Assembly (NCBI GenBank): GCA_018857735.1
Contig: JABMCL010002470.1
Coordinates: 1,189,501-1,253,500 of the forward strand
Source: Alviniconcha marisindica
Taxonomy: Eukaryota; Mollusca; Gastropoda; Provannidae
Reading direction: 5' to 3'
Length of the DNA: 64,000 nucleotides
Shown here: positions 1 to 11,912 of the stretch, piece by piece
How positions within the stretch are numbered: the first letter of the stretch is position 1
How the letters are laid out: the number at the start of each line of letters is the position of its first letter
Position numbers and translations under genes: made by a program
Notes under the pieces: model-generated
Databases searched by the model: none
Told to the model about the DNA's origin: nothing
What the model saw: the letters and a program-made list of their open reading frames with translations, nothing else

Positions 1-1092
1 GGCCATACTTGCACCATTATGTGGTATATGAGGTAAATATGTCTTCCTAAGTGACAAGGCCACACTTGCACCATTAGGTTGTCTATGAGGTAAATATGTC
101 TTCCTAAGTGACGAGGCCACACTTTCACCATTAGGTTGTCTGTGAGGTAAATGTGTCTTCCTAAGTGATGAGGCCATACTTGCACCATTATGTGGTATAT
201 GAGGTAAATATGTCTTCCTAAGTGACAAGGCCACACTTGCACCATTAGGTTGTCTATGAGGTAAATATGTCTTCTTAAGTGATGAGGCCATACTTGCACC
301 ATTATGTGGTATATGAGGTAAATATGTCTTCCTAAGTGACAAGGCCACACTTGCACCATTAGGTTGTCTATGAGGTAAATATGTCTTCCTAAGTGACGAG
401 GCCACACTTTCACCATTAGGTTGTCTGTGAGGTAAATGTGTCTTCCTAAGTGATGAGGCCACACTTGCACCATTAGGTTGTCTGTGAGGTAAATGTGTCT
501 TCCTAAGTGATGGGGCCACGCTTTCACAATTAGGTTATCTGTGAGGTAAGTGTGTCTTCCTAAGTGATGATGCCACACTTGCACCATTATGTTGTCTGTG
601 AGGTAAATATGTCATCCTAAGTGACGAGGCTACACTTTCACCATTAGTTTGTCTACAAGGTAAATATGTCTTCCTAAGTGACAAGGCCACACTTTCACCA
701 TTAGTTTGTCTACGAGGTAAATATGTCTTCCTAAGTGACGAGGCTACACTTTTACCATTAGTTTGTCTACGAGGTAAATATGTCTTCCGAAGTGACGAGG
801 CCACACTTTCACCATTAGTTTGTCTACGAGGTAAATATGTCTTCTTAAGTGATGAGGCCATACTTGCACCATTATGTGGTATATAAGGTAAATATGCCTT
901 TCTAAGTGATGTGGCCACACTTTCACCATTAGTTTGAGGTAAATATGTCCTCCATATTGACAAGGTCTCACTTTTCACCAATAGTTCAATAAGGTAAGGA
1001 TGTCTTCCTTACTGACAAGGCCTCACTTTTCACCAGTAGATGGTCTATGAGGTAAGCATTTCCTTATTGACAAGGCTACATTTTCATCATTA
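1..1092. repeat. 57-bp minisatellite array, about 18 units
   Basis: The unit is about 57 bp, with variants that alternate in a partly regular order (a 'gtggtatatg' type, a 'gttgtctatg' type and a 'gttgtctgtg' type), which suggests a higher-order structure. Units decay towards the right edge. Each unit on the + strand carries gaggtaaatatg, a good match to a 5' splice site (AG|GTAAAT). The array lies upstream of the first visible PDCD4 exon, so in that gene's transcript it is intronic. Because 57 is a multiple of three, the array stays open on the - strand as a 19-residue repeat; I regard that as an artefact of the period. Confidence 0.9.
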
Positions 1093-1335
1093 AATGTTCT
1101 GTGAGGTGAACATGTCTTCCTTATGCATAAGGCTACATTTCCACTTCAGGTCAGTGGGACATTTTATAAAGCAATCCTTGATTTCAAGTTTTTGTTGTGA
1201 TCTCTTCTGCCCATTGGGTAAAACCTGGTTTGAGTGGGCTAGTTCCTTTAAGAAGGGGAACCATGATTTATCCAGCATTGTGGTACTGGGTTTTCTGCTT
1301 GCTGCTGGGATCAGCTCAGGGTTTCTTGTTTGCAG

Positions 1336-3166
1336 GCAACTGTGATAGTACTGGAGGACTCCCACGAGCGTGCTGCTGAAATGATGGCCAAGTTTTTGAA
1401 GTCTTTGGCTGATGCTGTCATCATTACTCCGCAGCAGTTCAAGCAGGTCAGTGTATCGTGATACTGCCCCCCCCCCACACCCCCACCCCAGTGAACATTG
1501 AGTGGCCTGGCACATACGAGAGCACAGGCATTTTTCACATCCACACCCACGTGCATACACGCACGCATTGACACACACATGCAGAGAGTAAATCAGATGG
1601 TAGCGGGTTAGTTAGATGCTTAGAAGTTGAAGATGTTATGTATTCACAGTTAATCAGTATCTGTCTTGCCATGTGTCCAGTAAAATATACCTACACATGG
1701 AATGAAGCATGGTGTTGAGAGCATTCACTAAAATCATACACGTTCACAATAACATTAACAGGTGATCAGTGTACATGTAATAATAAGTGTGACAAATTGC
1801 AAATTACTCAACGCACAGTCACAGAAACCACTTCACATTTCATAACTTTGAGAGTAAGATACTGTTAGGTAAAAGGCAAAATAGGTCAACAACAAGGGGG
1901 GGGGGGGGGGGGAATGATCAAAATGCATCTTGATGTCCTTGCCCACCCCCACCCGCCAAGCATAGGGTACAGGAGAACTCTACTGAAGTTGCAACGTGTC
2001 GGATGTGACGTAGCAGCGAGGTCCACACAGCTTCCCAGTTGGTGACAGATGGCAACATTGTTATGGGTTGGTTTCATGAGTGTTTGACGCTTAACTGGTG
2101 GGTGGGAGCAAATTTTTGAGTAGAGGAAGTACTGTTGTCAAAAAAAGAAAGAACAATTGATGCCCAGTTTTTGGTGATGGTGAACTGTCTTAGGAGTTTA
2201 CTACAGCTAGATTTGAACTAAAATCAGTATTTTACAACATTTATGAATAACCACAACAGCATAGTTTGCTGATGAATAATGTGGTGCTGTGGATGGTTAC
2301 CTAAATTCAACTTCTCGTTGCCACTTTACAAAACTTTACAAAACTTTATGCGTAATAACAATAGTAGTAATGGGAGAATTTTTGTGAGTGCTGTTAGGAA
2401 GCAGAATGTGCTTTTAATCTTTACACGTTTTCTCATTTATATCTGCAAAATGTCTGCAACCCCCCCCCCCCCCCCCCCCAAAAATACATCGCTTGTCTGT
2501 GCCGTTATGTGACATTGTCATGTTGTGGGTTGTTTCAGGGTTTTACACGAGTGTACGACAATATGCCTGACATCTGTCTGGATGTGCCCAATGCTTACCA
2601 TTTGCTGGAGATTTTCATCAACCTTTGTCATAAGGAGGGTTTCCTGTCGGAGGCTTTTGTCAAAGACCTGCCGCAGAGGTAGGTTCCTGTGCCTGGTGTT
2701 TTGTGTGGTTTTGCTTACTCGCTACCCTGTACCATGCGTCCATGAGGGACATTCAGGCCAGTGTTTCCAGGGAAAGCCAGCTGCAACAGGCTTGCTCCAG
2801 TGATTTTGAAGGGCCTTTCCCAGCTCTTGGAAAAGAATGGGAAAATGGTCTGAACCTAGGCTGGAAAAAAAGAGTGGATTTTTTCAAAATCATGACCTTT
2901 TTCCATTTATGAAAGGTAAATAAAACTTGTGTGACAGAAACAAACAAATCTAACTAAAGACGGAAGTAGAACAAAGAGTTTTTAAAAGGTCAGTTTTTTA
3001 ACAACACCTGAAGTTTAGATCAAGGCCAGTGTTTCAGCCTGGGTATAGTTTAGATCAAGGACGATGTTTCAGCCTGTGCTTAGTTTCAAAACTTGTCTGT
3101 TTCAGGGGACGGAAGAGGTTTGTGTCGGAAGGGGATGGGGGTCGTGTGAAGGAGCCCTTGTCATAA
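1336..3166 (+). CDS. PDCD4: Programmed cell death protein 4 (PDCD4), last three coding exons
   Basis: Exons are 1336-1446, 2539-2678 and 3106-3166 (stop TAA 3164-3166). They join in phase (111 + 140 + 61 nt) into the last 103 residues. Acceptors are tttgcag, gtttcag and gtttcag; donors are gtcagt and gtaggt. The peptide contains LLEIFINLCHKEGFLSE and ends in GRKRFVSEGDGGRVKEPLS, closely resembling the C-terminal end of vertebrate PDCD4, including the GRKRFVSEGDGGR signature. PDCD4 is an inhibitor of translation initiation whose two MA3 domains bind the helicase eIF4A; these exons give the end of the second MA3 domain and the basic tail. The N-terminal part and first MA3 domain must lie left of the window, beyond the minisatellite. 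No frame damage is visible, so this looks like a working gene. Confidence 0.95.
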
Positions 3167-6100
3167 GCAGCACAATCTCCTATCAGAAATGATAGGGGGG
3201 TTGAGGCTTGAGTGCGTCATTCCACGCGTGTGCAAGTCAACAGCAGCTGCAACATCACTTCACTTGTCTCCATGGGAACCAGGCTTCCTATATCTCCATC
3301 TGCAATGAAGCCATGTAGCACAAGTGAAGTCTACTCAAAAGATGCTATGTGATGAATAAGTTTAATGTTCTTTGATGTTTCGTGATTCAGACAGACAGAA
3401 CAAACTTATGGTATTCCTACTGTAGGGAAGTTTCTACTTCCTGCCCGGTTATTTGAATTAAAAAAAAAAAAATGAGTGAAAACTCCTGATAATGAGCACT
3501 CGACTACTGTTGTCAACCATGTGTAAATCATTGAATCTTTTGACTTGGTACTTATATAAAACAATTGTTGAATGGACCAGCACCTCCTTACCTTGTTTGT
3601 GTTAAGACAGAAGCTCAAGTCTTTTCATTGGTTTAAATGCAGTTACGGGGATCAGTTTCAAAATTTTCATTTTTTGTGTGTTTTAGCTTGCTTTCAACAT
3701 GACCCAGACTGCTTTTTAGATCTAGCCAAACTAGCACAACAGAGAAATGTCGAAGATTACACTGAAATGTAATTGAAAAGAAAAAGAATTGACAGCATGC
3801 GTACTTCCACCCAAGTCTGCTCTCTCACAAGCGCACACTCACACACACACACACACACACACACCACACACACACACACCCAAAAGGAGCAAGAAAAGCC
3901 AAAAAAGGATGAGAAATACGCACCCACCCACACACACACTAAAAATATTGAAAAGAAAAGAGGCTGGTGGGCTGGTTGGGGCTTTATGGAAAGTGAAATA
4001 TAAACGAGCTCAATCTAGCTCTAGTTTCTAATGTTTTCAGCTTGTGCTGACACTCTCCATCTAAGCTTTTGAAAGGCCACAGATTACTCTCTATGCAGGC
4101 TGTGGCATTGCTCTTTGTGGCTGCCTGGAACCAGACCTGTGTGTATACTTGTTGCAGCTTTTCTCTTTTTTGAATTTGTTTTTGTGTACGTGCTCCCTTG
4201 TACTGTTCACTCTCATTGAGTGGTAAGTCTGTTGTCTATCTGGACGCGGGCAAAAAATTGGACGAAAAAGGACAGGAACTGCAGGGATTAATTTCCTGTT
4301 CTGTACGTTGAATGATTTGTGCCGTGTAGGGTTGGTTTTGCTTTTAGTTTACTTGTTATGGCTAAGAACATTCTTGTTGTATGAGTTCAAATATTGCCAT
4401 CTCCAACTTTGACAGTATTAATAAAATGGAAAGTAAACTTTGCATAAAATAATCTAAATGTATTTTCATGGGCAATGTTGTCAAGATTATCATCCGATTA
4501 CGGGCAATTTTGTCAAGATTATCATCAAATTACAAGTAGTTTTGTTTAGTTTCACTTTCTTTTTAAGCTGTTATATATTCTGTTGTTGAAATTATATAAA
4601 AAAAAGAGATTATTTGCCTGTAGACATCTAATAAAGTTGAGAATACTTTACTGTGTGAACCCATAGCAGGTCATTTGTTTTAAATCTTTCTTTTTAGAAG
4701 GCTGTTTCTGCTTTTTTGTGTTTGTGTGTGTCTTAACATTTTTGCAGCTCATACATACTTTTGACAGATGAAAAAAGGGAGTGGTTTGTGTTTGAAGTCA
4801 CTTTTTAAAAGCTCGTTTTTGGTGTACACTAAAACTTCCAGAATTTCTGTCAGAGGTCTTGCTTGGCAGTTAAAGGCGAGGAGAACATGCATAATTATTT
4901 AGCATGGTAGCATCTTGATGCCTTCATTCTTTGCTTTTTTCCTTCTTTACATCATCAGTTTTATTTTCCTGAGTTTACTCTGAGGCACATTTCCAAAAGG
5001 TGGGCAAAGAACATAGAATTAAAAATTGTAAAATCCTCTGATTTTTGTAATGACAATAATAAGTAATCAGCTTAGTGCTTTGTCTTGCAGTGACCCCTAC
5101 GAGTTGTCTGACACTTGACAGGAGGTGAGGTCTTGGAGCTTGGTGCCAGTGGGCATTGTGTCTTGTGAAAATGACTACCCTGCTCTTGGCAGTTACTGAC
5201 AGCAGTACATTTACCCTGGAACCTTATGAATAAGAATTTTGAGAGTCTTTGTGAATGGACCTTTACTCAGCTGGAACCGGTGATTCCATTCTTTTTGCAG
5301 GTTTTTTGCCTCACTATACTTCTATCATTCATTGAACCAGGTGAAAACAAGTGTCTCTGACATTTGGATTTCTTGTCAAAAACAGTTTTTTACCTCCTGT
5401 ATTAGCTTCAGTAGTTAAAACAGTTTGGATGCGGTCTGTGTAGGAACAAACGTGAAAGCTCAGGCCTTTGCTCTAGCCGCAGTTTTTTGTGTGGAAACAT
5501 TTTGAAAAGTTTAGATATCGGTCAGCTGCAGACAGTGTATCCACAGAAAAATGACAATAGCTTTGGAAATGTACTGCCAGGTTCTGAGTGAGTGAGCTGA
5601 TTTAAATTAGATTGATGGCCATTGTACAGCATTGATTGTTCATCTGCCGGAAAAGAATGCATGGAATGGCCATAGTGTATTTCTTCTTTGGTTCTGTGCA
5701 AGGGAGAGGTAAGTACTGATGTAGTGTTTCAAAATTTTAGAACATCGAAGAACCCAAACCAAGACTGATTTGAATTTTTTTGTTTACTGAATTTTATGGG
5801 CATTAAGTTTTAATTGTGTGAAAATCATATGGGGGAAAAATCATGCACTTTACATTTCATTTTCTAATGACTGTTTTTGAGGTTATGCATTTTTATGTCT
5901 GTTGCTTGGCCGTAGTGGCCAGTTTTATGTTTAATCATGTTCAGCCACTGTGTTCCGTCTTTGAATGTTTTCTGCATTTGATCCATGCAGAGAAAATAAG
6001 GGTATTTTTGTATTTTGCATGCTGCAGAAGCCAGTATGGATATTTGCATGATTCTTGTAAAGCTTTCGGCATTTTGGAAAACATTATCTTTGTTCCATGG

Positions 6101-8250
6101 TAGCGTCCAGCATTTTGGGTTTTTATAAAATTCTCAGAACTTAAAATTTGCAGGATTGCACAAAAAGCATCTTCCTTTTTTTGCCATCATTTTGGGCCCT
6201 TATTATTTGTAATTATTTGTGTAAGCTACATCCTGTATGTATCCTTTGTTTTTAGTAATTTTCTATTTTTGTTAATCTTTTTGCTGCCAATAAGTGTTGC
6301 TTTAGTTGGATAAAATTGTTTTATATTGCCCAGTGTTTTGGAAGGTCTCTTCACGTTACTGGCTTACTGATGAGGTTCATGAAATTCGACAAATATGTCA
6401 GATGTTTAGCAACAGTTAGAATTGAACTTTAAATTGGGTGATTGTGTGTGTGTGTGAGGTGCCAGGTAATGTGTAGGAATGGTGCAACAGTGGGTGGGTT
6501 TCCCTCCTTGGCAGTCTGTGCACATGCCAAGCGTATAGGATGAGTCGGTGCATTGAGAAGAAGGAAAAAAAGTACTTCAGATAATATCAGCTTTTTAAAT
6601 GAGGAACCTGAGTGTGTGTGTGTGTGTTTTTTTTTATAGACTTGCAGCATAATAATAATGTGTGGGGGTGGGTGAGGAGGGGGGCAGGTTTGTAATGATA
6701 AGTGTCAGGTTGAGTGGCCTTGCCACAAAGCTTAACCCTGGAATTTTATCAGCTGCTGTAAACCCCATAATTTTAAAACTTTCATGTTATGCGTTTGACA
6801 GGTCATTTGACTGTTATGCATTTGACAGGTCATTTGACTTTAGGCGCAGGTTTATTAGACTTTAGGTGTAGATTTATTAGACTTTAAGTGTAGGTTTATT
6901 AGACTTCAGGTGCAGGTTTCTTAGTCTTTAGGTGCAGGTTTATTAGACTTTAGGTGTAGGTTTATTAGACTTCAGGTGCAGGTTTATTAAACTTTAGGCC
7001 CAGGTTTATTAGGGACAGCAGCATGGGCAGTGTGAACCTCACAACTGCATTCTGTGAAAGATTTTGTTTGACGAACTTGAAATTTTACGTGATTGTTGTA
7101 TAACTAGGTGAAACCACCATTAACGTGCCGTTTGTGACATTGGCAAGGAAATAATGGACACTTCTGCCCTGATGGGAACACGTTCCTTTGCTTAAACATG
7201 GTGGAGGAGAAATCTTTCAGATGTTACGTGACCATATCTTCTGCTGAGCTTTGTTTGCTTGCACCAGTTACGGTGGCAATGGCCTTCAGTCAGGATCACA
7301 ATGGTGTGGGAAATTTGCAAGTTGCAGTTTCATTGAGGCGAAGTTCTTGTGTTCACATTGTGTACTGTGTCATTACACTCTTCACTGACTTAAAGGTCAC
7401 TTGTTATCTTGTCCTGCGTTCAAGGGGAGAGAAATTGACCTATTTCATGTGTGGGCAAAAACCTTAGTGAAGGAGTTTACTAAGACACTGTTTTAGTAAG
7501 AGCTATTACTTGACGATAACCTCTGTAAAATCCTGAGCAGACCTGTTTTGGTGACCATGACCCCTTTTCAAGATCATTTGAGAGGTTAACACATGTTCCT
7601 GCCGTTTTGGATTGTGAGTTCAGGGAGCATTTGCTCTTCATGTTTTTCTCATTTCTACTGATTGTACAGTACTTGTTTTGGAGTGGACAGTTTCTTTAAG
7701 ATGGTTCTGAAGTGTATTTTGAAAGTCGGAGTTGGACAATATCCTAATGGTATCTCTGTCACAGGTTGCTGGTCCATTATGGTTTGGGATTCATTTGTTA
7801 AAACAAGTTTCTTCTGTTGCAACCTTGCTGCTGTGTTGACCCTGTTTGAAGTGAGCTGTGGCACTGGGGCTATAAGCAGTTGAACTTGAACCAGTTTCTC
7901 ATTTCATGGGTAGAAGTGGCAGCATAATCTCATTTTGGTGTGGAAATTGTTACCCATATGGTTTTAAATTTGATGTCAATACTTTGTACGTATGTCGGTA
8001 TACGTTGTTCCAGCGTCTTTGTGTGCAGTCTGTTTGGAACGTTTCATGCAGCTTGTGTTCCTACAAGCCCCTGCATGCATCATTCATTGGGTATTGATGT
8101 GATGCCAACACGCAGTCCAAAATCGCCCCCCAAAAGCGATGCAAGACTAGCTGTTTTGTTTGTTTCGGTTCTTTTTTTTTTTTTTTTTTACTGTATTGGT
8201 TTGTTTTACAATTGTTGGTATGTGGTATGAAGTGACTTGAATAAACATTT
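3167..8250 (+). other. PDCD4 3' UTR and downstream flank
   Basis: No coding exon is visible after the PDCD4 stop. The stretch is T-rich and mostly unique, as expected of a long 3' UTR. Candidate AATAAA polyadenylation signals lie at 4420-4425, 4630-4635 and 8240-8245; which is used cannot be told from sequence. It holds a CA tract near 3839-3880, a 22-bp array at about 6838-7012 and a T run near 8170-8188. Confidence 0.5.
6838..7012. repeat. 22-bp tandem array, 8 units
   Basis: About eight copies of a 22-bp unit of the form tttaggtgcaggtttattag lie in a row with substitutions. Just before it are two copies of a 26-bp unit (gcatttgacaggtcatttga type, about 6788-6840). The array lies in the presumed 3' UTR or flank of PDCD4. 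Confidence 0.85.
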
Positions 8251-8729
8251 GTCATGAGACGTGATGTATCTTTTTTTCTGTTTCTGATTGTATCTGTATG
8301 TTTGTGTGTGAAGTGACTGAAGTGAGCTTTTTTGTGTTTTTGGACTGACTGTATTAAGATACCCACAAAGGCCACATGATCTAGAGGCATTACAAATTCA
8401 GAATGATGTAATCCTGGCAGAAAATTCTGCAACAGAGGCACAACGTTAGGTTGATGTTGAGCCAAACAAGTTTGGCGGGGGTGGGGGGGTGGGGAGGTCA
8501 ATGAAATGGGAAGGCAGGAGTAACAAAATGGCAGATTTCATGGCAGAAGTTGCTATTTGAAACCATATCACTATATCCAAAAGGCATCCCAGTCATCATT
8601 ATATCACATCATTAATGTCATTTTAATTATCAAAATTACGGTTATTTATCACTTTTATATAACACTAGTCTCTGCTCTCAAGCAGGCTTACTGTGCTCTT
8701 GTAGCATGTGATTCAGAAATCTTCTGGGG

Positions 8730-8965
8730 CTTAATGTCCTCAGAAGTCATGCTCACAAATATTAGAGACCAATAAGGTTTTGATGATGATGAAGTGATGC
8801 TTAATGTCCTCAGAAGTCATGCTCACAAATATTAGAGACAAATAAGGTTTTGATGATGATGAAGTGATGCTTAATGTCCTCAGAAGTCATGCTCACAAAT
8901 ATTAGAGACCAATAAGGTTTTGATGATGATGAAGTGATGCTTAATGTCCTCAGATGTCGGCTGAC
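8730..8965. repeat. 70-bp tandem array of a dispersed-repeat fragment
   Basis: Unit starts at 8730, 8800, 8870 and 8940 give a 70-bp period. Each unit contains gcttaatgtcctcaga and a gatgatgatgaagtgatg stretch. The last unit switches into the longer dispersed repeat that continues to about 9096, so the array appears to have grown from one end of that element. Confidence 0.8.
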
Positions 8966-9096
8966 ATATTAGGGACAAGCTGTGACCAATGCCGAAGCAT
9001 GGTTCAATATAGCTTTACGTCCACGGAAACCAGAAGGCTCGTTAGGACGGACAGCCCAGGACGGCCACCTCGACTCTCACACAGCTCCTGAACTAT
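8938..9096. repeat. Dispersed repeat family E, copy 1
   Basis: This roughly 160-bp element runs from gcttaatgtcctcagatg through ctttacgtccacggaaacc to cacagctcctgaactatg. Similar copies lie at about 9882-10052, 10078-10236, 11643-11800 (inverted), 12557-12716 and 14086-14219, with a short tail piece near 19975-20015. No coding capacity or tRNA-like head is visible. It shares a short module with the SINEs described below. Confidence 0.75.
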
Positions 9097-9123
9097 GCTA
9101 ATAAGGTTTTCTTTTCTTTCTTG

Positions 9124-9548
9124 GTGCTTTACGTCCACGGAGGCGAGATGGCCTATTAGGGACGCAATGGGAACAGAGTGGGAAGGGGACGACAGAGTGA
9201 AGGCTCGACCGCGGAAACCGCCCGAAAAAGACAGGAGAGACCGTGGACCGCCGCCAAAACAATGGAAGTGTTAGGGCGGTGTCCCCTCGCCATTGCCCAG
9301 CGACTTGTGCACTGCGCAATTGCTGTTTCAACTGCTGTGCTTGGCCAGAGTCACAAAGACAATGTCCGTTGCACTGCTGTTGACGAACAACTTGGACAAC
9401 TCAAGCAAAGGAAGTCCAGCTTTCTTAGCCCAGCTCCACCTCCCTACTCATGATCTCTTCTGGGCTAAGTTGAGGGTCCAGCTCCACCTCCCTCCTCTAA
9501 GATCTCTTGATCTGATCTCGCCTGGAACCCTGAATAAAGTTTTAAGTA
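9124..9548 (+). repeat. Dispersed repeat family G, ending in an AATAAA-containing tail
   Basis: Starts ctttacgtccacggaggcga and ends tgaataaagttttaagtaag. An inverted copy lies at about 11262-11612. The right end abuts a SINE-A copy. The short open frames in it are low-quality and differ between copies, so I do not call a gene. Confidence 0.7.
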
Positions 9549-9862
9549 AGTAAACATGGTGCTTAACGTCCACAGAAACCACAAGGCTTATTAGGGACTG
9601 GGAGAACGGGGGGAAGGGGGTATGGAGGTGGGGGAGAGGGAGATTATATACCTATCGCTACACTGTCACCATCAGAATGACCTGCATTAAGACGGGCAGC
9701 GATAGAGCCGTTTTAATGTTTCATTAATTGTGAGGGACAAAGTCACAAGACTGTGTCCACAAACCACAACTTTTGAAAAGAAAGGAGAGCCGAAGCGGTA
9801 TCGAACCGAGGTCCTTCCGCTTACCAGCCTACCGCCTTACCGCTAGGCCAAACCGGCTCTCT
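9549..9862 (-). repeat. SINE-A copy (tRNA-headed)
   Basis: On the - strand the element begins with a tRNA-like head: a 7-bp acceptor-like pairing (GAGCCGG with TCGGCTC in intact copies), a box A-like TGGCCTAGCGGTAAGGC and a box B-like GGTTCGATACC. A body follows, with ttgtggtttgtggacac, a G/C-rich stretch, ctaataagcc and ggacgttaagcaccatg, then a TTAC-repeat tail. Ten copies in both orientations occur in this window. The head has lost part of its T-stem pairing, so it is not a tRNA gene. Confidence 0.85.
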
Positions 9863-9881
9863 GAATAAGGTTTTGATGAAG

Positions 9882-10236
9882 TGATGCTTAATGTCCTCAG
9901 ATGTCAGTTGACATATTAGGGACAAGTTGTGACCAATGCCGAAGCACGGTGCAATAATTCTTTACGTCCACGGAAACCAGAAGGCTCGTTAGGACGGACA
10001 GTCCAGGACGTCCACCTCGACTCTCACACAGCTCCTGAACCATGTGTGATAAGGTTTTGATGATGATGATGAAGTGATGCTTTATGTCCTCAGATGTCAG
10101 TTGACATATTAGGGACAAGTTGTGACCAATGCCGAAGCACGGTGCAATAAATCTTTACGTCCAGGGAAACCAGAAGGCTCGTTAGGACGGACAGTCCAGG
10201 ACGTCCACCTCGACTCTCACACAGCTCCTGAACCAT
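9882..10236. repeat. Dispersed repeat family E, two copies in tandem
   Basis: Two copies (about 9882-10052 and 10078-10236) in the same orientation are joined by a gataaggttttgatgatgat linker. They differ from the 8938 copy by a few substitutions. Confidence 0.75.
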
Positions 10237-10341
10237 CGTGATAAGGTTTTGAGTGACTGTAGCCTTTTATAGTGCATTTTGGATGTCCACCGGTGTGCCG
10301 TACTTCACAGCGCTGTTTGGTGGTTATACATCACATGGCTG

Positions 10342-11144
10342 ATTGATTGATGATCGCTTATATAGCGCTATTCTCCGCTCTCGTGAGCCGGTTTGGCCTA
10401 GCGGTAAGGCGTTAGGCTGGTAAGCGGAAGGACCTCGGTTCGATACCGCTTCGGCTCTCCTTTCTCTTCAAAAAAGGTTGTGGTTTGTGGACACTGTCTT
10501 GTGACTTTGTCCATCACTTCCTACTGAAACATTAAAATGGCTCTCATCGCTGCCCATCTTAATGCAGAAGTCATTCTGGTGGTGACAGTGTAGCGATAGG
10601 TATATAATCTCCCTCTCCCTCTCCCCCCACCTCCATACCCCTTCCCCCCCCCTTCTCCCCGTCCCTAATAAGCCGTACGGTTTCTGTGGACGTTAAGCAC
10701 CATGTTTACTTTACTCTTGAGCAGACTCACTGCGCTCGCATGTGGTTCTACGTGAGTGACTAGCTTTTTATAGCGCGTTTTTTTTATATCCACCGAAGTG
10801 GTGTACTTACAGCGCTGACATGGCTGGTGCCACATGAAACTGCAGCCGTCTCGGCGCAAGTTCTGTGTACACCATACAACCATGCACCATGTCACTTCAT
10901 GCAAAGCCACATACGTAAGGTGTATGCGTGTTTAGCTCTAACCTGCCACCTGCACTTTTGGCAGAATGACCGGGGTCTTTTACGTGCTACTGCGGTAACA
11001 CGGGGGTGGAACGGATACCGAAATAAGAGTCAGCACAGAAAGTCGACCATGGAGAAGAAAATTCTCCCGCCGATCCTGCAGGGATTCGAACCCGCGACCT
11101 TTCAATTACGAGTCCGGCGCTCTAACCACTGAGCTATACCCGCC
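10342..11144 (-). repeat. SINE-B copy, interrupted by a SINE-A insertion
   Basis: On the - strand the element starts at 11144 with a tRNA-like head: GTATAGCTCAGTGGTTAGAG as box A region and GGGTTCGAATCC as box B. The head has a Thr-type CGT anticodon position but lacks a matching 3' acceptor strand, so it is a SINE head, not a tRNA gene. The body passes cttcggtggatat and a cagcgctgtaag block and reaches ctcaagag near 10717, where a SINE-A (10385-10716, + strand) interrupts it. It resumes at 10384 and ends near 10342 in a short gatt repeat. The uninterrupted order can be read from the second copy at 27630-27835. Confidence 0.8.
10385..10716 (+). repeat. SINE-A copy inserted into SINE-B
   Basis: Full-length: intact GAGCCGG head, box A- and box B-like motifs, body, and the catgtttac tail. 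It interrupts SINE-B; the flanks (ctctcgtgag on the left, ctcttgag on the right) look like a degenerate target-site duplication. Confidence 0.85.
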
Positions 11145-11261
11145 CCTGATACGTGAAACTGATGCCATCTCGGCTGATGCACATTCTGAAATTACATTGG
11201 AACATATACCAACAATACGTGATGCAGTGTGCATATAAAATTCGAAGGGAACACATGTTTG

Positions 11262-11612
11262 TTCATTCAAGGTTCCAGGCGAGATCAAAAGATCAAGAGG
11301 GAGGTGGAGCTGGACCCTCAAGTTAGCCCAGAAGAGATCATGAGCAGGGAGGTGGAGCTGGGCTGCGAAAGTTGGACTTTTTTCGCTTCGAGTTGCTCCT
11401 CAACAGCAGTGCAACGGACATTGTCCTTGTGACTGCCCAGCACGGCAGTTGAAACAGCAATTGCGCAGTGAACTAGTCGCTGCGCAATGGCGGTCCACGG
11501 TCTCTCCGGTCTTTTTCGGGCGGTATCCGCGGTCGAGCTCCTCTCTCTCTCTCTCCCCTCCCCCCCCCCTCCCGTCCCTAATAAGCCGTCTCGCTTCTGT
11601 GGACGTAAAGCA
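11262..11612 (-). repeat. Family G, inverted copy
   Basis: Matches the 9124-9548 element in reverse orientation, from ttcattcaaggttccaggcg to cttctgtggacgtaaagc, with a CT-rich tract inside. The two copies form an inverted pair about 1.7 kb apart. Confidence 0.75.
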
Positions 11613-11642
11613 AAATGTACTCGATGTTTGTTCAACATAGTT

Positions 11643-11912
11643 CAGGAGCTGTGTGAGAATCAAGGTGGCCGTCCTGGGCTTTCCGTCCTAACGAGCCTTC
11701 TGGCTTCCGTGGACGTAAAGATTTATTGAACCATGCTTCGGCATTGGTCTCAGCTTGTCCCTAATATGTCAGCCGACATCCGAGGACATTAAGCATCACT
11801 TCATCATGCTTGTTCAGTGTTGCTTTATATCCACAGAGACCGTATGGACTATTAGGGATGGGAAGCTCAGGATGTCCACCTCGACTTTGATGCAGCTCCT
11901 GAACTCTGAAAC
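11643..11912 (-). repeat. Family E, inverted copy plus a second partial copy
   Basis: The first part (11643-11800) is the reverse complement of the 8938 element. A second, diverged piece (about 11819-11912) carries tttatatccacagagaccg and ctattaggga, the shared module again, and a cagctcctgaactctg end. Confidence 0.65.

Noticed and set aside
535..981. 148-codon frame with a 19-residue repeat on the - strand
   Set aside because: Artefact of the 57-bp period, antisense to PDCD4.
6366..6400. Hammerhead ribozyme core (ctgatgag ... gaaa)
   Set aside because: The flanking bases do not form stem II or closing stems, so the match is by chance.
10385..10460. tRNA gene with GAGCCGG acceptor stem
   Set aside because: Acceptor strands pair, but the T stem is broken and the same sequence heads ten dispersed SINE copies.
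11074..11144. tRNA-Thr (CGT) gene on the - strand
   Set aside because: Box A and B are good, but the 3' acceptor strand does not pair with GGGCGGG and the sequence continues into a SINE body.
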